Positions 49,664 through 60,787 of a stretch of 64,000 nt of DNA are shown piece after piece (position 1 is the stretch's first letter; each line of letters begins with the position of its first letter). Source of the stretch: Panicum virgatum (lineage: Eukaryota > Streptophyta > Magnoliopsida > Poales > Poaceae); NCBI RefSeq assembly GCF_016808335.1, contig NC_053138.1, forward strand, positions 12,889,900-12,953,899, written 5' to 3'. The translations under genes and the position numbers were made by a program. The notes beneath the pieces are model-generated. The model saw only the letters and a list, made by a program, of their open reading frames with translations. It did no database searches and was not told where the DNA came from.

Positions 49664-52600
49664 TGTAACAGCCCAAATTTAGAATATAAATAAAATTAAG
49701 GCAAATAAATAAATTAATGTTTGATTTGGTTTTTATTTGGCTCTTCTCATGTTTTTGTGCATAAAAATCCTTTTGTAAAAAAAAAAGAAGACCCACCTCG
49801 GTTTGGGCCGAAACCCAAAAGGCCCACCTTTCCTCTCCCCTCTCTTTTCTTTTTTTTCCCTCCTGGGCCGGCCACCCCGCCGCGCGGCCCACTCCAGCCT
49901 GCGCTCCTCTTCCTCCTTCCCTCTGTGTCCCCTGCGCGCCGGGCCCGCGTGTCAGTGATGCGGCGGCGTCTTCTTCCCCGCGCCGCCCGCGTACGGCCGC
50001 ACGCGCCATTGCCCGGCACTGCTGCTCCACGCCTCGTCACCCCGGGGCGCAGCGCAGCACAACTCCTCCACCACTCTGTGCTCCGCTGCCTCGGGCTCGT
50101 CCTTTTTCCCTATGCCGCGGTGAGACGGCCAGCACTGCGCTGTCCAACCGCGCCGCCCGGGTGCAAGGACACGAGCTGGACGAGGGCATTCAATGCCCGG
50201 CTAAGCTCGAGCGTCGCACGCCATCCACAAGCTGCTCCTCCCCGTCTAGCTCACCGCCCACCTCCTCCCCTCTATTTCCAGTCCAGGCGGAGCTCGCCGC
50301 CGGGTCCCGACACGGCCGCCCACGCCTCTCATCCCAGCGCCTTTAGCCTCTCTGGTGAGCATTGCAGCACAAGTGGCTTGCCAATTCTTCCCCTCCTGCA
50401 CCAATTCCCTCTCTCCCTCCGCTTGCCCCACAACAGCCGCCTTCTTCCTCGGAGCCGACGAGCCCGGCGAGCCGCGACGAGAGCTCGGGCGCCCTCTATC
50501 GCCCATGAGCTGTCACTCACGACTCGTAGGACCCCGCCGTCCTCCGCGCGCGCAGCTCCTCCCTCCTTCTGAGCCCCCGCCACATCCTACCGCCGCTCAC
50601 CGCCAAGCGCCGCCGCATTCCGCCCAACCCGGCCATCCTCCGCCTGAATTGGTCACGCCACGAGCTTCCTCGCGGCACGGTGAGCCTCTCGGACATCCCT
50701 TTTGGGCTCGCTAGTGGCCGAATCGGCCTGGCCACGCTGCCCCGCTCCTGGCCGCGGCGCGGCTCGCCGCCGGCATGGCTCTGGCGACCGTCGGGTCCCG
50801 AGCCGGGGCTCGTCTTGCTGCGCATACTCACGCGTACACGCGCACGCCGCTGGCTCGGCGCGAACGCGGCTCTAGCACGCAAATCGGCCGGGTTTTGCCA
50901 CCCCTGGCGACCACGTCCGCCCTCGCCGCTGAGCACCCCCTACGCCGCACCACCCCGCCGTCCAGAGCCCCTTTTGAGTTCGCTGTCGCCTCCTCTTTCT
51001 GTTACACCAAGTCTCGGCCCAAACGGAGCTCCGGAACGCCGTCCCAGCCATCTCCAGCGGCTCCGCCGCCGCTTGCCGTCGCGCACCGCCGTCGGCCCCA
51101 TCGCACGCCGCCGCGAACCTTTTACAAAATTTCTCCCGTCGTCCAGCCTTCACTGTTTTCCAATCTAGCCCTTGTATCTTTAGTTTATTTCTATTTTAGC
51201 CCCTAGTTTCCTCCGGTTAGCCCCTGTAACTTTCAAAATCCTCACAACCAGACCCCTCGAACCCTAATTTAGCCATATCTTTCTCATTTTAACTCCAAAT
51301 TGAGTGATTCTTTTTCCTAAACTTTTCTAAAATCGTGCTCTATCATTTATTAGTGTTTATTTGGTTGTTCATTGCTGTTTATTTGATTCTTTTGCATGCG
51401 TTGCCGTTCGTTCGATTCGCGTAGACGACGAGACATTCGTAACTGCGCCAGACGATGAGCTAATATTTGAGAGTATGAATGATCAGCAGCAAGGCAAGCA
51501 CCTCCTTGATCATTCTTTCTCCTATTTAAATTCCTAAGCCTTCAAATATATGCATGCGATGATGATTTTAAGAGTCCAAATGCCATTTTATGTCGGGTAG
51601 ACACGTCCTACCTTAATGCATTTACCTCCCTTATTATTTTTTACCCCTTTTATACCTTGTTACCCTAAGGTTATGGGTTATTCACGTAGTTCAGAGTCAC
51701 TTGCTTAGTTGGCTTAGTTTTTGCGCAATAGTCAAGTAGCATCACATGGGTTGGTTTCTTTTAAAGAAAATATACATTTATATGGCTGTTTTTAAAAGAT
51801 AAAAACTCTATGGTAGAAGCGGGTGAATATATGGTCTAGTGGATATGATGGTATGAGGATGAAGAAAAAAAATATGGATGGCAAAATGGATGGAAAAAAT
51901 GGATGATGGATATGGCTTGGTTCTGTATGCGTTTCCGGCGTATTTTAGGGATTTATCACCCGTGTCAAATTAAGGACCGATAATTGGCACTATTCTAGCC
52001 AAGTATTACAGTGCAACCATACGGCTAAATGGGCACTGGCCTTAGCTTATTAAGTCAGTTGGCCCCGAGAGGATGCTACCGCCTGAGTGCTCGAGGAGCT
52101 CGTCGGTGTCGGGGTAGCTAACCCGGGCAGATGTACAGAGCCGAGAAACTCCTACAGTCTGTCGAGTAGCATATTTTGGGTCCAGTTGATGTAACGGCTT
52201 TGTCATGTTAGCTTGCCGACACATCTAAGGAATTGTGTAAATGCGCGTTGGCTCCGCACTGGCATCAAAGCGAAACATGTCGTATGGGTAAAGTGTACAA
52301 CCTCTGCAGAGTGTAAAACTATTCGAATAGTCGTGCTCACGGTCATGAGCGCTTGAGCTAGTCGCCGGTTTTAGAACTTTTGGTTTGAAAGTTGGTATGG
52401 GAATTGTTTGGTAACAGTTGCACCGGTTCAAATGTTGTTGAACCGATATAGATGGTCAAAGGATCGCGAAACGGGAAATGGGGAGTCATGATTGGTGATG
52501 TCGGTCTATTTTATATAAAATAAAATATTTCCAAAATTATGCGTATAATAATACATCCAAATAAAAATGCAGCCTAGTGCTGGTGAACCTGTCAGCCTTC

Positions 52601-53026
52601 CTTGATTAACCATACATGTATTATAGAATTTTTGATATACACCCGAAGTCTTGCGAGTACAAAATTGTACTCACCCTTGTTGCTAAAAATTTGTTGCTAA
52701 AATTTTAAAATCCAGAGTTCGAAGAAGAGCGTCTCAGTTCTGTTCCTTGCCGAAGGATGCGGGTTTTCGACGTTGGTTCTTTCTATGACTAATTTCCAGT
52801 CAGTTGCCTGTGGGAATGGTGAGGCACACTACTGTAGGATGGAAGTCCTATATTTCTATTTGCTTCTGCTGCAGATTATATATGCTCTGATTAAATTTTA
52901 ATGTTACTAATAAGTTTTGAGTGCAGTTGTGATACCGGTGCTGTTGTGCGTACTTGCGGATTGATCATGGAACAAGTACAGTAAAGCACAACGGGACTCT
53001 GGATATTTGCATGCCCGGGGCCCACA
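49664..53026 (+). mobile_element. solo LTR, 3.36 kb, same family as 28583-32341
   Basis: Starts TGTAACAGCCCAAATTTAG and ends CATGCCCGGGGCCCACA, with a perfect 5-bp duplication TTTTG (49659-49663 and 53027-53031). No internal coding region or partner LTR. Order of blocks matches the other large solo LTR: AT-rich leader, GC-rich block (49800-51130), 'all-pyrimidine' CCTCG spacer, and TTGTACTCACCCTTGTTGCT near the end. GC-rich open frames here (for example 49721-50572 and 50680-51168) are not genes. Confidence 0.88.
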
Positions 53027-53031
53027 TTTTG

Positions 53032-54041
53032 TGGACTTGTACTGGGCGGCAGGATTATTTGGGTGGGGTGAGGTGGGGGGTTGTAAAAGGCTTGTCCTCT
53101 TTCTTTGCTAACGTTTGGATGCTGTTGCTAAGATCTCGCCTCCCGATCTCCATTGACCGAGATTGCATGCGGATCGCGCACTTCACGAAATGTCTCCTAC
53201 ATGTCTCTGAATCTCTCGCTGGAAACCGATCGCTCGTATCGCTGTCCAGGAGATCTGAGATAGAGATGCTTCAACTTGCTAACTTGCCAACATGTCTCTG
53301 CAGTGCAACGTTTGATGTTGCTGGGCGTGACCGCACGAGCGAGCACGAGGACCCAGGAGCTGCTCCAAGGCCTCCTCCAGCTCAGGAGCCACACCACGCA
53401 GTCCATGATGGACACGGCGGTGTGGTGCAGTGGCTGATGATGATGGTAATAGACATGGCGGTTGGCTCAGGTTTTGCGCGCTGGCTCTGCGGGGGAGGAC
53501 CGGAGGGGCACGAGCGGAGGAGGATCTTCTTCTTCCAAGCTGGATTCGGTGACATCAGCTCCGTGGTTGCAGCTGCAGCTATGATCCCTCTGCTCTACCT
53601 CGGATCATCCGACTACTGTAGGTGCGTGTATGCTGCACTGACAAAAGCAGAGATGGAGCAGCACCCATTTCCGGCATCAGGCAAGGTATATCTCCGTCGT
53701 CAATCAGGCTGTCAGAGTTGATGAAATAAAATGGCATTGTTTCAATTTGCTTCTTCCTCTTCTTCACAGAGAGAAACAGGAACTGTATCATGTTTTATCA
53801 GTCAAGAAACGAAACGAAGGAAAAGAAGCCTAATTTTAACAATTGTAAGGAGTTGTGCTCCTACTTCTCTTTGGGCCTAAATCTAAACGAAACGGACTTG
53901 GGGTGGGGAAAAAACTTGAGTTTGTTCCTAATGCCAAAATAGACTAGGACGCTCCTCTATGGCGACCTCTATCACTCGTCTCTGCCTGTCTGTGCAACAC
54001 ATGTACAGGAGATGAGGGTGCCGCTTGCTAGAGCTTCAAGC
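53032..54041 (+). other. region between solo LTR and LBD gene, with an unassigned open frame
   Basis: A plus-strand frame is open to 53721 (from 52954, inside the LTR). The part beyond the LTR encodes about 230 residues, including HEDPGAAPRPPPAQEPHH and GFGDISSVVAAAAMIPLLYL. I recognise no domain. The start inside an LTR, mixed composition and lack of introns argue against a real gene, though a fragment of one is possible. The rest should include the LBD 3' UTR. Confidence 0.35.
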
Positions 54042-55085
54042 CTAGAGGAACTGGAACCCCACGACCCCGGGCTCCTCGGCGGCGGCGCTACAGTCTCCGC
54101 GGCTGCAGCCGAAGTCCACGGGCGGCGTCGGCGGGCACGCGGCGGCGGGCACGGGCGTGAACAGTCCGAACCCGAGCGTGAGGTCGAGGCCCGGCTGCTG
54201 CTGCTGCTCTTGCTGGAGGTGGTCCTCCTCCTCTTCCGCCGCGGCGGGGGTCTGCTCGGCCTGGCTGACGTGGGAGGCGGCCTCGGCGTCCGTGTCGAGC
54301 GATGCCGCCGACGCCTCCTGGTGGTGGTGGTGGGTGTCGTCGTCGGACGACGCGTGGTCCGCCATCACCAGCTGGACGTGCTGTTCCTCGTCGTGATGGC
54401 TGCGGTCCGCCATCACCAGGTCGTCGTCGTCGTCGTCCGTGCCGGAAGGCTTGCTCCTCTTGGCGGTGTGCTTCTTCGACGACGGGGACGACGACGACGA
54501 TGCGCGCTTGAAGCGCGTGCGGCCGGGCTTGGCGACCTTGTGGAGGGCGCTGCCGCCTTTGCTGCTCTGGGCGTCGTCGGCCGGAGCCGACGAGGCGGCC
54601 GGTGCGGCCGCAGCCGCGTCAGAAGCAGCAGCAGCAGCAGCAGGCGGCTTGGACGACTTGGGGGCGACGTGGCGGATGTCGTAGCACGAGGCGGCGGCGG
54701 CCTTGTGCAGGTGCGCGGGGCTGGCGGCGGCGGCGTCCTCGTCGGAGATCTGGACGATGGGCGCGCCCCTGAGGACGGCCTCGACGGCGGCCTGGCAGAG
54801 GTGCCACTTGCCCGACCAGAGCAGCCCGACGGAGCCGTAGACCGGGTTGACGATGCGGCCGCAGGCCTCGTAGAGCAGGGAGCGGAAGACGGCCGGGCGG
54901 AGCGCGGCGTCGGGCGCGGCGTCGATGAGGTTGAGCAGCCCCGCCCGGCCGTAGAACTTGGCGAGGAAGACGGTGGCGTTGGCCTGCGCGTCGGGGGCCT
55001 TGATCCACTGCAGGCACGGCCGGATGGTGCACGCGTCCGTGCACCCCTTGCGGAGCACGCGGCACCCGTTGCAGCTCAGCCTCAT
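54042..55085 (-). CDS. class II LOB-domain (LBD/AS2-like) transcription factor
   Basis: 347 residues in one exon. The N-terminus [15 protein letters not shown] is the class II LBD start; the zinc motif CX2CX6CX3C is C5-C8-C15-C19. The LOB block continues with [30 protein letters not shown] and [31 protein letters not shown]; the leucine-zipper-like coil of class I is not evident. The C-terminal two-thirds is low complexity: Ala runs, a basic [10 protein letters not shown] segment (likely nuclear localisation), Asp/His runs, Gln runs, then LDLTL near the end, an LxLxL EAR-type repression motif. Class II members (LBD37-39 type) are nuclear repressors linked to nitrogen and anthocyanin control; the exact orthologue is uncertain. 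The start at 55085 is the canonical one; the upstream in-frame extension lacks an ATG. Confidence 0.93.
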   Translation of the reverse strand: MRLSCNGCRVLRKGCTDACTIRPCLQWIKAPDAQANATVFLAKFYGRAGLLNLIDAAPDAALRPAVFRSLLYEACGRIVNPVYGSVGLLWSGKWHLCQAAVEAVLRGAPIVQISDEDAAAASPAHLHKAAAASCYDIRHVAPKSSKPPAAAAAASDAAAAAPAASSAPADDAQSSKGGSALHKVAKPGRTRFKRASSSSSPSSKKHTAKRSKPSGTDDDDDDLVMADRSHHDEEQHVQLVMADHASSDDDTHHHHQEASAASLDTDAEAASHVSQAEQTPAAAEEEEDHLQQEQQQQPGLDLTLGFGLFTPVPAAACPPTPPVDFGCSRGDCSAAAEEPGVVGFQFL

Positions 55086-55088
55086 CTC

Positions 55089-55227
55089 TTCTTGTTGTTG
55101 CTGCTGCTGGCCTGCTGCCTGGAACAAACGAGGGAGTAGTAATCGAGTGCTGGAGGGTTCTTGTTGGTGCTGCTGCTGGCCTGCTGCCTGGAACAAACGA
55201 GGGAGTAGTAATCGAGTGCTGGAGGGT
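55089..55227. repeat. 69-bp tandem duplication at the LBD start
   Basis: Two head-to-tail copies (55089-55157 and 55158-55226) differing at about one position, ending 4 bp upstream of the LBD ATG. The period equals 23 codons, so the upstream frame stays open through both copies, but without an ATG. It duplicates the 5' leader. Confidence 0.85.
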
Positions 55228-55500
55228 GCGTGGCGAACTGGCGATCGATGGGGGTGGGCAATGGAGGAGGGAGAGGGCGCTGGCTATGTATACGGTATAC
55301 CCCCCTCCCTGGCGCTGGCAGCAGGAGGGGTGGTGGGTGCGCAGCGGGTTGGGTGGAGTGGGACGGCGCCACTGGTTTTGGGCGGGCTTCTCTCTCTCGC
55401 TGGTTTTCCTCGTGGGCCGGATGTACTATGGGCACATGCCGTTGGCGAGCTGGTTGTCTTTGTTTAATCCCATCCGCCGGGAGGGGAGGGTGCATGCACC
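55228..55500 (-). promoter_or_regulatory. proximal promoter/5' UTR of the LBD gene
   Basis: Only about 415 bp lie between the LBD ATG and a hAT insertion. A GTATACCGTATACATAG stretch (minus strand, about 55282-55300) is the best TATA-like candidate. Confidence 0.4.
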
Positions 55501-56234
55501 TAGGGCTGGACGAAAAACTCGTAACTCGCTAGCTCGCTCGACTCGCTCGTTAATGGCTCGGCTCGAGCTCGACTCGTTTTATAATGAGCCAGCTCGTTTT
55601 ATAACAAGCCAGCTCGTTTTATAACGAGCCAGCTCGAGCTGGCTCGCGAGCCATAACGAGCCAGTTAATTATGAAGCCAGCAAATTTAAATGGGTGCATT
55701 GTTAAAGACAAAAAATTCTAATGACTCATATTTGAAGAAAATGAGTGCTGCAATGTTAAACAAATTTGATAAATATTTGGAAGAGAAGAACAATGTCATG
55801 GTTATTGCTACAATCCTTGACCCTAAGTTCAAAATGATATATATTCAGTTCTATTTTAGTCAGCTTTATGACTCCTCAAGGTATGAACAAGAGGTTGCTT
55901 ATATAAAAAATGAGTTAGAATAGTTGTATAAGAAGCAAGAATTGGAACAATACTAGAAAATGGGTAAGAAGAGCAGCATAAGAAGCAAGAATTGGAACGA
56001 GCCAAACGAGCTATAACGAGCCAAACGAGCCATACTCTGTGATGATATGTGTTCATATTGTCTCTCTACATTGGCTCGCGAGCCAAACGAGCTAGCTCGA
56101 GCTCGCTAACGAGCCGAGCCAAGCTAGCCTGCTGGCTCGTTAGTATAACGAGCCGAGCCGAGCCAATATGTTAACGAGCCGAGCTATAACGAGCCGAGCC
56201 ATAACAAGCCGAGCTGGCTTGATATCCAGCCCTA
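55501..56234 (+). mobile_element. hAT element with transposase remnant
   Basis: 734 bp with perfect 8-bp duplications CATGCACC (55493-55500 and 56235-56242) and ends TAGGGCTGG / CCAGCCCTA. Subterminal regions are dense in GAGCC and GGCTCG words in both orientations, forming long imperfect palindromes. The middle carries a transposase fragment (55690-55923). It is larger than its MITE relative at 37621-37878. Confidence 0.93.
55690..55923 (+). pseudogene. hAT transposase fragment
   Basis: 78 codons containing SAAMLNKFDKYLEEKNNVMV and IATILDPKFKM, then YDSSRYEQEVAYIKNEL. This matches the central catalytic region of plant hAT transposases, where the ILDPR/K(Y/F)K motif is typical. It stops at a TAG, the flanks are lost and the BED finger and dimerisation domains are absent, so it cannot encode a working transposase. 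Confidence 0.8.
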
Positions 56235-56352
56235 CATGCACCTCGCCAATACGGTGGGCGCCCGGCCCCCGCGGTTTTGGATCCCGCCACCCCGGTTTTC
56301 AACTGCTGGCGTGGTGTGTGGCCCAAGTAATGCCGGCCGCGTCACACGTTTA

Positions 56353-56710
56353 GGCATGATTAGTTCCAGAGAAAAATGTTTTCGTTGGAATCTTACTAGT
56401 TTGAAGTATTATATGAAGTCTATTTATAATTTTTTTTACAAAGATAGGTTGTAAATCGCGAGACGAATCTAATAATGCTAATTAATCCATAATTAATCAA
56501 TAACTAGCAGATAGTTACTGTAGTATTACTGTTGCAAATCATAGATTGAGTAGGCTCATTAGATTCGTCTCGCGATTTACAGTCCATCTATACAAAAAAT
56601 TTTATAAATAGATTTTATTTAGTACTCCATACATGTGTCAAAACATTTGATATGACAGTTTTTTTTCATTTACGGAATTTAGGATTTATGGGGTGATAAT
56701 AAACAGGCCC
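56353..56710. mobile_element. Tourist-like MITE (PIF/Harbinger)
   Basis: 358 bp flanked by TTA (56350-56352 and 56711-56713). The ends are GGCATGATTAGTTCC and, inverted, GGGCCTGTTTATTAT. An inner pair TAAATCGCGAGACGAATCTA / AGATTCGTCTCGCGATTTA forms a long hairpin. The same core appears at 18922-19264. Confidence 0.85.
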
Positions 56711-56812
56711 TTACCCGCCGCCCGGGTTAGATTGGATACCGACGGCTAGCTGCTTGTTTGTTTATAATAGTCTCAGGGGGGGAATACCGACGGCTGTCTG
56801 TTGGTTTTCCTT

Positions 56813-57100
56813 GGCTGTGTTTAGATGAGATGAAAAGAGGGAGAAAAAATCACATCGGTCATTGTAGCACACTGTAACACTTTTTGTTTGTTTGTGGTAA
56901 ATATTGTCCTGCCATGACCTAACTAGGCTCAAAAGATTCGTCTCGCAACGTACATCAAAACTATGCAATTAGTTTTTTTATTTAACTACATTTAGTACTC
57001 CATATATGGGTTATTTGTTATATTTAATGTTTCGATGTGATAAGAGATGTGATGGATGTGATAGAAAGTTTGGAAATTTGGTGGGAACTAAACACACCCC
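56813..57100. mobile_element. second Tourist-like MITE
   Basis: Left end GGCTGTGTTTAGATGAG and, inverted, right end GGGTGTGTTTAGTTCCC, with AGATTCGTCTCGCAACGTAC inside. Boundaries are approximate; a CTT flank on both sides is possible. Confidence 0.6.
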
Positions 57101-57313
57101 TTACCTTTAATTTTCTGCAAAATTGATTTAATTAACCCAGGGTGTCATCACCCGCTCGACTGCTGTTAGCCGCGATGTCTATCTACAGCTGTAACCAGGA
57201 GACTCGCAGCACCGTTTTCATTTTTTTTGGCAACCTTGTACGAGTTCGATCCGGTACGAAGTTCATGAGACCATTCGCTTGCTTTCCACAGAGGCATGCA
57301 ACAAGCAGGACAT

Positions 57314-57380
57314 CATTTTGTTGGGTTTTTTTATGAGACGTCATTTTGTTGGGTTTTTTTATGAGACGTCATTTTGTTGG
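57314..57380. repeat. 28-bp tandem repeat, about 2.4 copies
   Basis: The unit starts CATTTTGTTGGG and ends ATGAGACGT. Copies at 57314-57341 and 57342-57369, with a partial third to 57380. The copies are identical, so the repeat is recent. Confidence 0.85.
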
Positions 57381-58310
57381 TCTGGTTCAAAGACCATCGA
57401 GACACAAGAGTTGCGCAACTTTTTTTTCCAAAGAAAAAGAGAGACAACAGTAGTACTATGTGTACGTCAGCCGCAGTGAACTTAGTACCACGAGCCAGCA
57501 AGCATCCGGGGGCAGGCGGCAGATCGCCACGGAACTTGTTGGGAGCCCGGCCGGCCGGCCGACCGCGGCCGGAGGAATCCTCCTCCGCGTCCACCAATCC
57601 CAGCAGTGGGCGTGCCGGCTTTTCCAGCCCAGAACCCAGGAATCCCACCACCCATCAGCATGGATGATGGTTTCTTTCTTCTGGTTGGCTCCGCTCCCGG
57701 TTTTGCGGAAACCAGAAGCCCGGAGGCCTTTCTGGAGGCCTTTCTGGGTAGTGGTAGTGGTAGTGGTAGCAGTGTCCAATCATCCACCCTGGTATGCCCT
57801 GCCCCGGTTTCTGGGGAAACCAGACAAGGACCAACCAGTGCCTCTGTGGGCGGGGCTGCCAAAACCACGGCCGGTTTTGGCGTTGCTGACTCTGCCGTTG
57901 GTTTGGTCTTTCTCCACTCTTCTTCTGATCCCATCAGCAGCGGGCGCGGGCCCCCATTGCCCCCCAACCACCACGTTTCGCGTCCTCGCTTCTTGGACTC
58001 GGAACTCCTCCGATCCCTTCGCTTTCCTCCCTCTACCTGATCCAAGTATTTCTCTATCGTCCGTACCATCATGGATATGCCTGCCATGCCATCTCTCTCT
58101 CTGCTTCGTATTTGCTCCCAGGTCAGGTACTCAGGTCAATTGAAGGCCGCTCCTGGTCTCTTGCGTACTCACTAACGAGGTCAGCAATTGTTTGCGACAC
58201 CGTGACAGTCGACTGCAACTGCATGGAGAATCCTATTTGAGCAGCTCCAGCGTTGATTATTTGAGTGTGCTCCGATGGAGGAAGAGTAACATAGTGTTTG
58301 GTTGGAGAGC
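57381..58310 (+). other. GC-rich region with unassigned open frames
   Basis: Frames are open on both strands (57460-58143 plus, 57482-58087 minus). Both read through a GGTAGT microsatellite (about 57748-57770) and show no recognisable domain. It could be a promoter or first exon of an unsupported gene. I do not call a CDS. Confidence 0.35.
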
Positions 58311-60782
58311 GAAGTAAGAGAGAATAGCTCAGTTTCAAATTTTAGAGATGAGATTGTTCGATGCTATATGTTTGGTTGGAGACTTGATTGGAGATACGAG
58401 CTTATTACTCTATTAGCCACCGTTATGTTATGCGGACCCCATCTGTCAGTCACCCAATCCTTTTCTCCTTCTCTCTCCGCGGTTCCCTCTTCTTCCTCTC
58501 TCTCCCTGATTCCCTACACCGCCGGCCTCCATCTCTCGCGACGCCCAGCCTCGCCTTCCACGCGCCGAGTGGGGCGCTTGGCTCCGGGCCCAGTGTCGTC
58601 AGAGCATGAGATGCCTCGCCCGCGCTCTGCCTGAGCTCCGTCGACGACCGCGCTCCGCCTGAGAATTACGGGGAGAGGGACAGCACAAGGATGAAGTGCA
58701 GCAAAAAGTGACGGAGTTGAATGGGAGCGAACTCGTTCGGTGTTTTTTTGCGAAACGAGCTCATCCTGCATATTAAACGAATATTTGCTCACAGGGTTGG
58801 TCGCGTTCACACGTCAGCAAACCAAACGAAAGACGGAGAGGCTCCATCCCATTCGGCTCCCCATCCAAACACACCTTAAGATTCTCAGGATGATTCACGC
58901 TCGATCCAATGGTGCCGCGAAGCAACTCCCTAACAGTGGTGTTTGATTTTGCAGCGGGTGCTGCAAGTAAATTATTTTTCTGAACTTGTTTGTTGTATGT
59001 ATAATGTATGCGGCCGCTTGGACAGGTGGGAGAGTGTGAGGGAAAAGTTGGATGATGATTTTTTTTATTTGGCTGGGTACCAGGCAAGAGGAAGCTTCAC
59101 ACTGGATAAAAAATGACCTCCGTGACACGGCAAGCTACTAATGGTTTGGATCAAAATCAGTCTTTGTAGTTTGTTTTTTTTCATTTGGATTGACATGGTT
59201 TGGTGGTAACTGGGTTGAGATGTGTAGCGGCCTGGTTCGGTTGAGATTCTAGAGTAGGTCCATCTGGTCTTGTCTGATTTGCTTGTGGCATCTCATGATA
59301 TGCCACAAGCATGAGACGGCTCCGTTTTCTCTCTTCTTTCTCTCTGATCCAGCTCAGCTAAAATGATGGTGTACGCGGCATCAAATAGATGGCTCGTTAA
59401 TTACTGTTGTACGTGCGCTAATGGTTCTGAAGAACGGTCTGACTTGATTTGGTTTTCGAGGAATTAGTAATTGGGTGGTGTGGGTGGCCGGACGTCTAAT
59501 TGCAGGCCTAATTGCAAAATGGTATGGTTTGGATGCAGCTGCAGTTTCCGAACCATTAGCAGCTAGTGACGTGTCTGGACTCTGGCTGCTGCTGCTCTTC
59601 ATGCGGTTAAGAACAACATTGTCACCGTTCTATTAGTCGCTTCATGTGATCTTCCGTCTCCTTATTGGCGGCGACCGTTGGTTGGATGTGGCTTTGCGAA
59701 GGGCTTTAATCAGGGTCGACAGCTCTCATGCCGGTGAATCATTGGGTTATCTTTTGCTTTGAATTTCATTCGACAAAACCGTGCGGCCCTCTAGCTAGGC
59801 CTAGGACACAGGAAGGAGGGAGGTGTTGTGGGGCTGTGACGGTTGGACCGTTGGAAGGCTAGCTAAAAGGAAACACCATGGAGACAACTAGGATGGCAGG
59901 CGCGCTGCCGCCGCGCCAGTAGAGCGGTCGCGCATACCAGTAGAGCGGTTGCACTTATCTTGTTATATGTCTGCAAGTACAAACCTGTAGTTAACCAACA
60001 ACACCATCTTTGTGGACTACAAAATACAGAAATAAACTTAAAGTTTCCACCGACAATACGGGGTTGGAAGAATGGAGGATCAACATTATGCAAGTGTAAC
60101 ACATATACTTTTGTCTGTCTTAACAAAGAATACGAATTGATTACAATAATCTTATCTACCTGAATGTCCGAAGCAAGGATAGTTAAAGATTATACATGTA
60201 GTATACTGTTGATCCTAATATCCCAATTTCAGAGCCTACTTTGGATGGCAAACAGCTCCAACTCATGACCAAAGTTCATCAGCACAAAAGCACCTCAAAA
60301 ACGATTCAACCATACTGATGACCTTCCATGTGCTTCCATTTGTCTTGTACACAATCACATACATTTTAAACAAATGAAAATATGCTATGAACATATTAGT
60401 TTTGACAAAGAGGTGCACATTCTAAACGCATAAATTTGGCAGCTAAAAAGCAGATGGAAATGGATATCTGAACTTATGTCTGTTGTCCACTTGTCCTTGA
60501 TGTGGCCACATAATTCGAAGAGGCGGGTGTCTTGCTCCAAGTTCCTACAATTGCATCACTCCACCCATCAGGGATCATATTGTGCTTTCAAGCACAATAT
60601 AAGTTCCCCACAAATAAAAATCTTTTTAAGATGAACAAAACTGATATTGTACTTTCAAGATTCGGTAATTTATACAGAAAATATAACCGATTCTTCTATT
60701 AAAAAATGCCACTCAAGGCAAGGCTTCTGTACCTTTTACAACCTAGAATCCAAATTCGACCAAAAAAAATATTACCAAAGGA
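58311..60782. other. intergenic, no gene recognised
   Basis: 2.5 kb of moderately AT-rich sequence. A TGTTTGGTTGGAGA word near 58290 and CCCATCCAAACAC near 58860 are loosely inverted and may mark another MITE. Minus-strand stretches at 60240-60380 and 60480-60600 are briefly open but too short to assign. Confidence 0.45.
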
Positions 60783-60787
60783 GGTAG

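Noticed and set aside
49721..51206. GC-rich open frames of up to 283 codons as genes
   Set aside because: They lie wholly inside a solo LTR with a perfect target duplication and encode low-complexity protein.
55086..55196. 37-residue N-terminal extension of the LBD protein
   Set aside because: It begins at TTG, not ATG, and consists of the 69-bp tandem repeat; class II LBD proteins start at MRLSCNGC.
60240..60600. Short minus-strand stretches as 3' exons of a gene with a first exon near 63 kb
   Set aside because: No recognisable domain, no convincing splice chain, and a solo LTR lies between; left as unassigned.
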